Shown here piece after piece: positions 31,655-40,117 of a stretch of DNA of 64,000 nucleotides. The notes beneath the pieces are model-generated. The model worked only from the letters and a program-made list of their open reading frames with translations. It had not been told where the DNA came from and did not search any database. The stretch comes from Limnohabitans planktonicus II-D5. GTDB taxonomy: Bacteria; Pseudomonadota; Gammaproteobacteria; Burkholderiales; Burkholderiaceae_C. Each line of letters begins with the position of its first letter. Position 1 is the stretch's first letter. The DNA is taken from positions 62,001-126,000 of the forward strand of contig NZ_LFYT02000007.1 of the NCBI RefSeq assembly GCF_001270065.2, written 5' to 3'. A program made the translations under genes and the position numbers.

Positions 31655-32806
31655 TCACAAGGCGCGTTCGGTGATGCGCCCGGCCCGGCTGGAAAACTGC
31701 ACCAGGCTGTCCATGGCTTCCAGTTGCACCCGGGCGCTGCGCTGGCCATAGACCTCGGCCCGCAACCAAGTGCACTCGGCGTCCAGCAATTCGTCAGACC
31801 CCAAACTGCACCACCAAACCCGGCCTTCGCCGTCCCAGCGGTAGCCGCGTGCCTTGAGTTTGTCCTTGGCCTCAAACGGGGCGCCCGTTGCGCGCAGCTT
31901 GTAGCGGGTCTGCCCGGCACCCGCCAAGAGGCGCGACAAACCGGTCAAACCATCTCCCAGGGGCGAAGCCAGCACCTGCAGCAAGGCGTGGCAATCAACC
32001 TGAGCCCGGTGCGCGTCGTAAAACCAGCCGCGCTCAGACGCCAAAAACTCCAGCTTGGCCGAACCGCTGCCCTCTTTTTTCCAGTCAATGCCCATGAAAG
32101 AGCAATTCCAGGCCTTGCGGGCAAACACCGGCAGCCGGGCTTCGACAAAAGGCCGGTCAAACCCGGCGTTGTGCGCCACGATCAGATCGGCCTGCTCCAC
32201 CAGCGCGGTCACCGCCGCATCGTCAATGCGCTGTCCCTGCACCATGGTGTCGTCAATGCCCGTGATGTCCTGAATGGCCGGTGGAATCGGCTTGCCCGGG
32301 TCTTCAAACGACTCGTAAATGGAGACTGACCCCACCGGCAAACCCGTGGCCACATCCACCTGCACCGACAACATGGCCAGCTCGATGATTTTTTCGTTTT
32401 TGCTGTCCAGCCCGGTGGTTTCGGTGTCCAACACGATCACGCGCTGCGTGGCCTGCCCCTGCAAGCCGCCATAGTCGGCGCACGGCACCAAACGGCGCAG
32501 CACCCGAAAGTCCGGGTGCTGGGCCAGGGCCTGGGCCATGGCTTCGGGGTCGGCACTGGCATGCGGGCTTTCTGGCGGGGAGGGCAAGTTGCTGGGGGCC
32601 TGCGCCGGGTTCTGGCTGGATGCTGTGGGTGTGTCAGCCAAGGCGTGTGCGTTAGCCAAGGCAGGAGAGACGGGCACAACCATGGGCAAGGCTGCGGCCG
32701 GGGACACGGCCACCGGCTTGGCCATCCGGGGACGCCCCGCCTTCTTGGGCCTGTCCACCCCGCCCGGCTCGAAGCCGAAAAAACTCATCTGATCGGTTTT
32801 GTTCAT
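31655..32806 (-). CDS. DEDDh 3'-5' exonuclease (DNA polymerase III epsilon-like)
   Basis: 383 aa. A low-complexity N-terminus (about 1-110) with Pro and Ala precedes the exonuclease fold: Exo I LDTETTG with Asp and Glu, Exo II AHNAGFD, and Exo III H-x4-D in HRAQVDCHALL. The C-terminal ~70 residues include RYKLRATGAPFEAKDKLKAR and GYRWDGEGRVWW, a small domain often attached to such nucleases. The role is probably DNA or RNA trimming; substrate unknown. A short spacer follows ettA. Confidence 0.88.
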   Translation of the reverse strand: MNKTDQMSFFGFEPGGVDRPKKAGRPRMAKPVAVSPAAALPMVVPVSPALANAHALADTPTASSQNPAQAPSNLPSPPESPHASADPEAMAQALAQHPDFRVLRRLVPCADYGGLQGQATQRVIVLDTETTGLDSKNEKIIELAMLSVQVDVATGLPVGSVSIYESFEDPGKPIPPAIQDITGIDDTMVQGQRIDDAAVTALVEQADLIVAHNAGFDRPFVEARLPVFARKAWNCSFMGIDWKKEGSGSAKLEFLASERGWFYDAHRAQVDCHALLQVLASPLGDGLTGLSRLLAGAGQTRYKLRATGAPFEAKDKLKARGYRWDGEGRVWWCSLGSDELLDAECTWLRAEVYGQRSARVQLEAMDSLVQFSSRAGRITERAL

Positions 32807-32883
32807 AGGCCGAGATTAAACCGCGACTTCGGGCACATCGGCCCACGAAATTGATCCTGAGCTTGCGGGCATGTGTAAGGCAC

Positions 32884-33603
32884 TCATGAAACAGCCAACT
32901 CTGAAATGTGTTGAATCTTGATCAGCAGATCCGGCAAACGCGCCTGGCTTGCGCCATCGGGTGGCAAGTGCCCAGGAAGGGCATCGACAAAGCTGCGCTC
33001 TCCCAGCAAGTGTTGAAACTGTGCAGCCAAATACACACGCAAAGGTACAAGGCTGTCTTGGCATTCGTTCAGCAAGGAAGCACGGCCATCGATCACGCTG
33101 ATGATGTCGCCCATGTCGTGGCTGAACAAATAATCGCCACCGCCTCGGCCATAAAACGCCTCGAGCTTGGTGGCTATGAACTCTGGCGCACGCAGAACGC
33201 GTATGGGCACGCCACTGGGCAGCGCCAACGTTTGGGCTGTGGCCACGCCCATGCGGTACCACCGGTTGGTAAAGCCCAAAACTTCTTCTTGTGTAGGCAT
33301 CAGGTCTACGGCCACGCCATCCACCCGCCAGCGGCACACAGGTGCATCGGGGCTTTGGTCTTGCACAAAGCCCAAGTCTCGCAACTGATCCTCAAAGCGG
33401 TAATAGTCGGCCAAGGCTTCGGCGTTGGTGACGATGTCCACATCGTCCGTGCGGCGAATGGGCGGCATGGCCAAATCGGTGATGAGCAAACCTGCGGCTG
33501 CACCGCCCACAAACACCAATTAACTGCACAGCTCGGGACCTAAACTGCGGGCGACATGCTCCAGCATGGCCACGTTCGGGTCATTGGGGTTGAATACCTG
33601 CAT
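32884..33603 (-). pseudogene. AbiEii-like nucleotidyltransferase with an in-frame nonsense codon
   Basis: The frame starts MQVFNPNDPNVAMLEHVARS at 33603 and is interrupted by TAA at about 33520, where a Gln would fit (ELCS-stop-LVFVGG), then continues to 32884 without another stop. The rest has the NTase pattern: GGAAAGLL, then RTDDVDI with two acidic metal ligands, and RAPEFIATKLEAFYGRGGGD. It would be ~239 aa if intact. The ATG overlaps the stop of the upstream gene (TGATG), so the two are coupled. Related NTases are toxins of type IV-like or MenT-like pairs. Either inactivated, read through, or restarted at TTG 33519. Confidence 0.78.
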
Positions 33604-34148
33604 CAACTGGCCCAGCGTTTGTCCAGCTCGGCAATGGCCAAAGCACGCTCGCGCATGCTGCCCCCGCGCACGGCATCCAGCAAAGCCAGCAGCTCGTACA
33701 AGGCGGGGTTGTTTTTGGCGGCATCGGGCACCGTGGGATACAGCGGGTAAAACACCACGCCGCGTGCCGTGCCATCTTTGTGCGGCCAAACGGGCGCGGG
33801 CTCGGTGCTTTGCACAATCAATTTGTTCAATGGGGCTGCCGCATGCGCCGTGGGCATGCCCCGCCCCATGGGGCCATGTGTGACCGGAAAGCTATAGCGC
33901 ACGCCATGCTGCACAAACAAGCGCAAGGCATCTAGCAGCACCACGGGCTTGCCTGATTCGTCTTTGCGGGCCAGTTGCGCGGCCACGGCACGGTCTACGC
34001 CCGCGTGAATTTCGGAGGCCGTGAGCTTGAGCTCTTCAGCCAAAGCGGCATACGTGGGCATACTTTCAGCACCCAAAGACAAACGCAACAGCACCACCAC
34101 GTCTTGGGGGCGCAGCACCATTTGGGGGTTGGAAATTGTTCGGCTCAT
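33603..34148 (-). CDS. Winged-helix regulator/antitoxin-like partner of the nucleotidyltransferase
   Basis: 181 aa. Residues about 13-60 form a winged-helix-like segment (QDVVVLLRLSLGAESMPTYA, LAEELKLTASEIHAGVDRAV). The rest is of unknown fold, containing RYSFPVTHGPMGRGMPTAHA. The gene ends in TGATG overlapping the NTase start. A 30-bp nested palindrome lies 17 bp upstream of its ATG and is probably its own operator. This pairing is seen widely with AbiEii-type NTases and is likely a toxin-antitoxin module. Confidence 0.72.
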   Translation of the reverse strand: MSRTISNPQMVLRPQDVVVLLRLSLGAESMPTYAALAEELKLTASEIHAGVDRAVAAQLARKDESGKPVVLLDALRLFVQHGVRYSFPVTHGPMGRGMPTAHAAAPLNKLIVQSTEPAPVWPHKDGTARGVVFYPLYPTVPDAAKNNPALYELLALLDAVRGGSMRERALAIAELDKRWAS

Positions 34149-34164
34149 GGGGCGAGTTTAGTCG

Positions 34165-34194
34165 TTTATTCGCTATTCGCGAATGGCGAATAAA
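34165..34194. promoter_or_regulatory. Nested palindrome upstream of the winged-helix/NTase pair
   Basis: TTTATTCGC (34165-34173) pairs with GCGAATAAA (34186-34194), and between them ATTCGCGAAT (34175-34184) is itself a perfect palindrome. Thus four ATTCGC half-sites lie within 30 bp, immediately upstream of the regulator start. It suits an autoregulatory operator. Confidence 0.65.
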
Positions 34195-34208
34195 TTCACA
34201 AACCGGGT

Positions 34209-35009
34209 TTATGCCGCCTGAGCAAATCGCAGCAAGGCCTGTTCGTCATTGGATGCAGCAAACTCCGCGCCCATGCTGGCGAGATCGCGGCGAACTTCCT
34301 CAAACGCAGCAAAGCGGTCAGTCTGGACAGGGGGTTGCGTCACAGCCAAAAGCATGGATTTGGGCATAGCTTTCACTCGTTCCAAATGACGCAAGCGGCC
34401 CAGCCATTGGTTACCGTGGTCCAGTATGCGCAGGGGGTCTTCATAGGCCAAGTGCATCGGCTTGATCACCCGCAAGGCCTTGCCACCCGCATCCAGTTCG
34501 GCAAACGGCACCTTGAATTGCAGGCCATCCACACCCAGTTTGGCGCTTTGGAATCGGTCGCCCAAGCCCTCACGCCGCAGCACGCCACGAACCGCCTTCT
34601 CAATTAGTTTTTCCTGGTATTCGGGCGTTGCAAAGTCGTGATCAACATAGTGATCGAACAATTCTTGCAGCTTGGCCTGGGGTGACTCCGTCATCACGGC
34701 ACGCACGGCAGAAAACCGAAACAAGGCCTCGCGTGGTCGCACCAAATCATCAAAAATCCATGGCGCTGATCCGTTGGCCGCCATGTCACGGGTGCGGGCC
34801 ATTTCCTCTGCAAAGGCTGCTACGCCCTGCGCAAAAACCCGCCGATCCAGTTTGTCAAAAAACCCGCTCAGACGACGCCACTTGTTGGAAAGCTGAAAGT
34901 CGAAATAACGTGCCGTTGGCGCAACCATGACGATGCCGACGTTGGCGAACTCCTCCGTTTCTGCGTAGGGCAGAAAACGAATGATGGAATAACGGGCGAC
35001 GTGTGTCAT
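34209..35009 (-). CDS. DUF3037 family protein
   Basis: 266 aa; the opening ARYSIIRFLPYAETEEFANVGIV is the diagnostic DUF3037 N-terminus. No catalytic motif is recognised. It overlaps the upstream HipA-like kinase gene by 4 bp (ATGA), and this pairing is conserved, suggesting the two act together. It ends close to the palindrome of the next operon. Function unknown; location in a defence cluster hints at a toxin-antitoxin or defence role. Confidence 0.85.
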   Translation of the reverse strand: MTHVARYSIIRFLPYAETEEFANVGIVMVAPTARYFDFQLSNKWRRLSGFFDKLDRRVFAQGVAAFAEEMARTRDMAANGSAPWIFDDLVRPREALFRFSAVRAVMTESPQAKLQELFDHYVDHDFATPEYQEKLIEKAVRGVLRREGLGDRFQSAKLGVDGLQFKVPFAELDAGGKALRVIKPMHLAYEDPLRILDHGNQWLGRLRHLERVKAMPKSMLLAVTQPPVQTDRFAAFEEVRRDLASMGAEFAASNDEQALLRFAQAA

Positions 35010-35743
35010 TGGAAACCTCTCTCAAGCCGGGCACGAAGCGATAACCGGCGCTTGATCGATTCAAAGTCTACCTTAACAGGCAAAGTCCGCTCCTCGCCAT
35101 CCAGCCACAGCCATTCCGGCGGTATGGCCTGTACCGCAGCGTCAAAACAAGACAGCGCAGCATCCAGCCGCTCCGATGTCTCTGCGCGGCAAACCAAATC
35201 ATCAAATACGGTGTCGGACTCTTGGCGGAAAACGTGCGTTTCAAAAAACGACGCTTCATCAAAATCAGCATCGAACGCCAAATTGTGATCTATCACCAGC
35301 AGCTTGGTCTGTGCCGCATTCCAAAGCAAGTTGGGATTGCCTCCGTGAGCTGACAGCGTGCGATCTGCGTTTTCCACCCACCAATCAAAAGCCAAGAGCA
35401 TGCGCCGCTGCTGTACATCAACGCGCTTGAGCTGCGTCACGGCAAACTCCTGCACCCCGGATTTCTGCGCAGAGCCAAATACCGCACCATGCCCCAAGGC
35501 GGCAATTTCTGGCCCCAGCGCAGACACCAGCTCGGGTGGCACCTGCAACAACGTGAACGCGGGTATGGGCAAGCCCAACTGCTGCGCCAGATGTGCACAA
35601 ATCCACTCAGCGATCAAGCCCCGCTGCGTTGTCTCCCGACCTTTGGCAACGTACAACACATCATCTTCGGCACGCACCAGAAAGGGTCGCGTCATGCCTT
35701 GCTCCAGGCGCCGCATGATTTCGGTGACTTGCAAAGTGGTCAT
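35006..35743 (-). CDS. HipA-like kinase-fold protein
   Basis: 245 aa from ATG at 35743, which has AAGG 8 nt upstream; a TTG at 35767 is possible. Kinase-like features: LVRAEDDVLYVAKGRET at the N-lobe, a catalytic-loop-like ENADRTLSAHGGNPNLLW and LLVIDHNLAFD as metal-binding segment. It is smaller than classical HipA (~440 aa) and lacks the N-terminal HipA domain. Together with DUF3037 it probably forms a two-gene module. The phosphorylation target is unknown. Confidence 0.82.
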   Translation of the reverse strand: MTTLQVTEIMRRLEQGMTRPFLVRAEDDVLYVAKGRETTQRGLIAEWICAHLAQQLGLPIPAFTLLQVPPELVSALGPEIAALGHGAVFGSAQKSGVQEFAVTQLKRVDVQQRRMLLAFDWWVENADRTLSAHGGNPNLLWNAAQTKLLVIDHNLAFDADFDEASFFETHVFRQESDTVFDDLVCRAETSERLDAALSCFDAAVQAIPPEWLWLDGEERTLPVKVDFESIKRRLSLRARLERGFQ

Positions 35744-35760
35744 CAGGAATGCCTTATTCG

Positions 35761-36117
35761 TCAGCAAACAAGCAGCGGTGCTCGGACTTCAGTCCCTTGC
35801 CCCATGGAGGCAAAACAGATCGCCCGCGTCCAGAAGTCTTTTTGGGCAAAGCCGCTGTGGTGCGTGGCCAGGCGCGGCTTGATCGGGTCGCCCTCGCCAA
35901 TGTAGAGCCAGTCACCCTCGCCGTCTTCACGCGGCCCCAGCAGCAGGTACACGCCCGTTTGCTGCAGCTCGGGCCGGTTGGCCACGCTGGGTTGCGCCCA
36001 AGCCGCACGCGGGAACACCAGCGCACGGCCCACCCAGTTGGAGCGCTCGACGATGCGCAGGCCGTCGGGGTCGCCGTCGGCGACGAAGATGCGGAGGGAG
36101 AAGGGAGTGGGCATCAT
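35761..36117 (-). pseudogene. Truncated duplicate of the GIY-YIG nuclease gene
   Basis: The first ~105 codons (FSLRIFVADGDPDGLRIVER, GVYLLLGPREDGEGDWLYIG, HHSGFAQKDFWTRAICFASM) nearly duplicate the intact gene ending at 37994, then the frame diverges and stops after 118 codons. The second half of the nuclease fold and the DUF4357-like tail are missing. Its ATG overlaps the stop of the AlbA_2 ATPase by 4 bp. Confidence 0.85.
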
Positions 36118-37997
36118 GCCAGTGGATTGGCAACCGTGCGATACGCCTGATCTGGTCGATTGCGCACGTCAGGGTATCGCAGTTCCAACACACCATCTTT
36201 CACCATGGCCGTCAAGAAACGGGTTTGCAGCTTGTCCGCGTCTCGATCCACCAGTGCTGCGAGCTCAGAGGTCGATAACCATCGACCGGCACACAGTTGC
36301 CTGACAACAATTTTCAGTTGTGGCACCGGCAGTTTTTTGTTTTTCCTGGCGGGTTCTGCCATTGGCAAAAGCGCCAATACCTCGGCTGACAAACCAGCCA
36401 ATCGGTCGAATTGGGGGGAGTCCCAGCCGAATTGGGGGGAGTCCGGCGGCAATTGGGGGGAGCTTTGAGGGGAGTCCCCCGCCAAATGACGGGAGTCCCC
36501 GCCCAATTGGGGGGAGTCCCCCGCCACGCGGTAGCTGGCCCAGCGACGCTGGTTTTGCTGCGTCAGCAGGCCATCGCGCACCAGGGTTTGCAGCACGCCG
36601 GTAATCTCTTTGGAATGCTCACCAGTGATTTCCTGCATGCGGGCATTGGTCACGCTGCCTTCTACCTGGGCGGTCACCACCGCTTGCACCGCTGTGGTGT
36701 CCAGCATGGCAAACCGATCGCCAAAGCGCTGGCGCAAGGCCAAGTCCACCTCGCCCGGAATCAAGCTGACCATGGGCAGCACCAGCTTCACACGGTCGGG
36801 CTGCAAAGACTCTTCGAGCCGGGGCGAGCGCCAATGCTGCGCACGCCAGCCCGCCCGGATTTTGTCCATGCCCGAGCCCGCCTTGTCGCCACCCCCCATG
36901 AGCTGAAACATCAGCTGCAGGCTTTTGTTGCGGCATTCGCTCACGCCGCCTTGCAGCAACTGCACCCGCGAGACCAGAAGCGAACCGGGGTTGGACAGTT
37001 CAATCCTGTCCGGGTAGCGCTCGATCACCACACCGCCTTGACCCCGGTGGTCGGCGTGCACCAAAGCGTTGACCACGGCCTCGCGCAGTGCCTCGTGCAC
37101 GGCGGTGTCGTCTTTGCGGTACAGCTCACGGTCCAGCTGAAAAGGCATCTTCAAGTCGCCCGATAAACGCTGCATGACCCGCAGATAAAATTGGAAAAGG
37201 TTGTTTTCCCAAGTGCCATCGGGCACCACGCGGTCGGTCCAGCGCACGGCGGGGTCGTCGGACATGCGCTCGCGGTAGTCCACATGAAAACCGGGCAAGG
37301 CATCGCGAAGCGCCTCAAAGCGGCCAAACATCAACAAGCCTGCCACGGTAGCCCCTTCCAGTCCCGTGGCGCGGTCGCGGCGCAAGGCGCTCAGCTTGGT
37401 CAGCAGCGGCGCATCATCCAGCAGCAACCAAGGGTGGTCCGGCGCACGGGATGCAAAGCGGTTGCGGTATTGCTTGACCGTGTCGGGGTCAAAGTCTGGC
37501 AGGCCAAAATGCTCCACGATGTGCGAATCGGCTGGCGTGTCGGACTGGTCGGCCAGCATGCGGCGCACCTCGTCGTCCGAGCAGCGGTAGTCGCCCTCTT
37601 CGGCACGTCGGTAAGTGCCCGTCATGGGGTTGGGCCCCACAAACACCGGGCGCTGCAGCCGCGAGGCACGCGGCACGTTCACCACCACAAACTGCCTGCC
37701 CTCGTCTTCCACCGTGCGCACATCGTCGTCGCGCAGCAGGTTGGCGCTGATCTTGTGCCGGTCGTTCAGCTGGCTCCACAGCACCGTGCGCAACTGCGCG
37801 GCATCGGGCACGCCCTCCCACACCAAGCCAGACGCCTTTTCGGCCACACCCAACACAATGGTGCCGCCCTGGGTGTTGGCCATGGCGGCATACGACTCCC
37901 AAAAACTGCCGGGCATGCCACCACGAGCAGATTTGAATTCGGTGTCGATGCCTTCGGTGCTGGACTGTAGGGCGGTGAAGATGTCTAGTTGTCTCAT
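36114..37997 (-). CDS. AlbA_2 (Schlafen-type) ATP-binding protein
   Basis: 627 aa. AlbA_2 domain at about 10-120 (TEFKSARGGMPGSFWESYAA, QGGTIVLGV). A GHKL-like ATPase segment follows (EALREAVVNALVHADHRGQG, RIELSNPGSL), then C-terminal winged helices. Between them, about 495-535, is a linker of repeated DSPQ units encoded by G-rich DNA. Proteins of this architecture occur beside restriction systems and may be regulators or defence ATPases. It overlaps the GIY-YIG gene upstream and its truncated copy downstream by 4 bp each. Confidence 0.85.
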   Translation of the reverse strand: MRQLDIFTALQSSTEGIDTEFKSARGGMPGSFWESYAAMANTQGGTIVLGVAEKASGLVWEGVPDAAQLRTVLWSQLNDRHKISANLLRDDDVRTVEDEGRQFVVVNVPRASRLQRPVFVGPNPMTGTYRRAEEGDYRCSDDEVRRMLADQSDTPADSHIVEHFGLPDFDPDTVKQYRNRFASRAPDHPWLLLDDAPLLTKLSALRRDRATGLEGATVAGLLMFGRFEALRDALPGFHVDYRERMSDDPAVRWTDRVVPDGTWENNLFQFYLRVMQRLSGDLKMPFQLDRELYRKDDTAVHEALREAVVNALVHADHRGQGGVVIERYPDRIELSNPGSLLVSRVQLLQGGVSECRNKSLQLMFQLMGGGDKAGSGMDKIRAGWRAQHWRSPRLEESLQPDRVKLVLPMVSLIPGEVDLALRQRFGDRFAMLDTTAVQAVVTAQVEGSVTNARMQEITGEHSKEITGVLQTLVRDGLLTQQNQRRWASYRVAGDSPQLGGDSRHLAGDSPQSSPQLPPDSPQFGWDSPQFDRLAGLSAEVLALLPMAEPARKNKKLPVPQLKIVVRQLCAGRWLSTSELAALVDRDADKLQTRFLTAMVKDGVLELRYPDVRNRPDQAYRTVANPLA

Positions 37998-38860
37998 GCT
38001 GACTCAATCTCCTGCAAGGACTTGAGCGACCGCCCCTGCGCGCCCTTCCACTCCAGCCGCCCGTTGGCACTGCGGCCGAGCACCACGCTGGCCGCTGTGC
38101 TGGGTGAACTGAAGGCATAGTCCTGTGTGAATGCGTAGGTGTTGCCTTGCTCAACCATCACACCCAGCACCTGCAATTGCTGGCGCATGGCCAACGTGCC
38201 GGGCGGAACCGAAGGCACCGCTTGCACCGCCGCCTGCGACCCCGCCTTGACCACAAAGCCCTGTGTCGACTCGTAGCCATGAGCCAGCAAGCCTTTGCCC
38301 TTGCAGGTCAGCTCGGGCGCGCTGGCGGCAGGGGCTTGGGGTGGTTGCTCGAAGGCATGCACGCCCAACACCGGCAGCATGCCCAGCATGTGCTGCAAAA
38401 ACACCTGCATGTCGGCGCGGTCGGCTTCGCTGAGGGTGGGCTCGGTGGGTTGGTTGGCGTTGTCCAGCGGCACGCGCTTGGCCTGCTTGGCCAGTCGAAT
38501 CAGGTTGGTCTCTAAAAACTGCACATGCGCTTTGTTGAGGCCCTGCCCCATGGAGACAAAACAGATCGCCCGCGTCCAGAAGTCTTTTTGGGCGGTGCCG
38601 CTGTGGTGACTGGCCAGGCGCGGCTTGATCGGGTCGCCCTCGCCAATGTAGAGCCGGTCACCCTCGCCGTCTTCACGCGGCCCCAGCAGCAGGTAAACGC
38701 CGGTTTGCTGCAACTCGGACCGGATGACCACGCTGGGCTGCGCCCAGACCGCACGCGGAAACACCAGCGCACGCCCCACCCAGTTGGACCGCTCGACGAT
38801 GCGCAGGCCATCGGGGTCGCCGTCGACGACGAAGATGCGGAGGGAGAAAGGAGATTGCAT
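37994..38860 (-). CDS. GIY-YIG nuclease domain protein with DUF4357-like C-terminus
   Basis: About 288 aa from ATG 38860 (upstream GTG or TTG starts possible). GVYLLLGPREDGEGDRLYIG is the GIY-YIG core, with Arg in the following PIKPRLASH helix and a candidate Glu in HVQFLETNLIRLAKQ. The C-terminal ~70 residues (GYESTQGFVVKAGSQAAVQA, LVVLGRSANGRLEWK-like end) match DUF4357. This combination occurs in putative methylation-associated or defence nucleases. First gene of an overlapping pair with the AlbA_2 ATPase. Confidence 0.85.
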   Translation of the reverse strand: MQSPFSLRIFVVDGDPDGLRIVERSNWVGRALVFPRAVWAQPSVVIRSELQQTGVYLLLGPREDGEGDRLYIGEGDPIKPRLASHHSGTAQKDFWTRAICFVSMGQGLNKAHVQFLETNLIRLAKQAKRVPLDNANQPTEPTLSEADRADMQVFLQHMLGMLPVLGVHAFEQPPQAPAASAPELTCKGKGLLAHGYESTQGFVVKAGSQAAVQAVPSVPPGTLAMRQQLQVLGVMVEQGNTYAFTQDYAFSSPSTAASVVLGRSANGRLEWKGAQGRSLKSLQEIESA

Positions 38861-38884
38861 TTCCTGCGCCACTTTCAAACTTCG

Positions 38885-39580
38885 TCAAACCGAAATAGGC
38901 CAAAGATCTATTTCAAACTCTTTAGCAGGTACGGCCCACTCAGTGACGGGGCCAGAACCGTGCGGATAAACTGTTGAATAGGCAAAAACCAAATGCGATG
39001 CAGGATTTGATCTTTGAAGATTTTTTAGACTTCTTACAGCAATCGACGGGCGGCCTGATCGAAAATCAACAAAGCTCAACTCACGCCTCACACCAAGGAT
39101 TTCACGAAGCAACTTTTTGGGGATGTGCGCCCAATGCTTAGCTTCAACACCAATGAAAACTTGATTAGATCTAGGACGAGTGATTGCATTAGGGTCACAA
39201 ACCAAAATGTCGAGTTCGTGGTATTCACCGCGAGCCGATGGCTGGGGTAAGCCAGTCAAATAAAATGAGCTTAACCCAACGAACTCTACGTCCGTCCATA
39301 TATTGGCTACATGCACATTATTTTGAAGCAATTCAATGTATGAGTATGAAGTATTTATTGGGCCGGGTGCGGCCTTCAGACACACGGCCCCATTAACTAC
39401 TCGAAAATGGTAACCCGATGCCTCAAGCAGATTAAGCAACTCAGCCAAGACCTTAGCTTCATACAGCTTACTTGCTACCATGCCGACCAATGAGGCTTGC
39501 AATCCAGAAGCGGAGCCCAATGTTGAGTTAAATATTTTTGTAATTGAATTTATAGCGTTCGCAGTTTGTTTGGGTGTCAT
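38885..39580 (-). CDS. Putative PD-(D/E)xK-fold nuclease, unknown family
   Basis: 231 aa. Residues 119-149 carry E-Y-H-E-L-D-I-L-V then, 20 residues on, V-E-A-K-H-W, giving Asp124 and Glu146-x-Lys148, with Glu41 in an upstream helix: the arrangement of restriction-like nucleases. I do not recognise the family. AT-rich compared with neighbours. It shares one base (TAATG) with the 155-aa gene upstream. Possibly the effector of a three-gene module with 39580-41125. Experimental function is unknown. Confidence 0.7.
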   Translation of the reverse strand: MTPKQTANAINSITKIFNSTLGSASGLQASLVGMVASKLYEAKVLAELLNLLEASGYHFRVVNGAVCLKAAPGPINTSYSYIELLQNNVHVANIWTDVEFVGLSSFYLTGLPQPSARGEYHELDILVCDPNAITRPRSNQVFIGVEAKHWAHIPKKLLREILGVRRELSFVDFRSGRPSIAVRSLKNLQRSNPASHLVFAYSTVYPHGSGPVTEWAVPAKEFEIDLWPISV

Positions 39581-40047
39581 TACGGTCGTTCTCCTCTAGG
39601 CCGAGCTGGAGGACCTTCGCCATTGTCAGCAGGTAGTTCAATTCCAAGATCACTCATAACCTGAACCAGCTCCTCCCTCAGGGTTTCGATAGAACAGTAA
39701 TCCGCCATGTTCTTAACAATGATGGAATTTATAGGATTAGAATTGCGTCTGATTTCCGGATCACCGCCAGCTAAGAGCTGCCAACTCCATTTTTCTTTAC
39801 CCAAACAACGCTCAAGACTATCTTGACTACTTTGAACGGACTCCCGCTCAAAAACTTTTAAATACGCATGAAGCAAAGAAAAATAGCGTTCAAGCATCTC
39901 AACACTAGACTTCAAACCATTCTCTATGAGCAATTCACCTATTTCGGCATCCAGTGCGCCAAAACCAAACTCTCGTACTTTCGCACGCAAGTGCTCAAGC
40001 ACCTGACTAGCATCTTCAACACTCAGCCTCTCATAATTTGAATTCAT
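39580..40047 (-). CDS. Hypothetical protein of an apparent defence module
   Basis: 155 aa, predominantly helical and acidic (VEDASQVLEHLRAKVREFGF, EMLERYFSLLHAYLKVFERE). No recognised domain, no signal peptide. The C-terminus ends in a Pro/Arg-rich tail (GEGPPARPRGERP). It is coupled to the putative nuclease by a TAATG stop-start, which suggests a stoichiometric partner. AT-rich codon use indicates recent acquisition. Confidence 0.65.
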   Translation of the reverse strand: MNSNYERLSVEDASQVLEHLRAKVREFGFGALDAEIGELLIENGLKSSVEMLERYFSLLHAYLKVFERESVQSSQDSLERCLGKEKWSWQLLAGGDPEIRRNSNPINSIIVKNMADYCSIETLREELVQVMSDLGIELPADNGEGPPARPRGERP

Positions 40048-40117
40048 ACCGCCCCTTCCTTATAGTTACATTCGCTTGAAAATTAGAATCACAGTAAAAT
40101 CCAAAACTCCAATGAAT

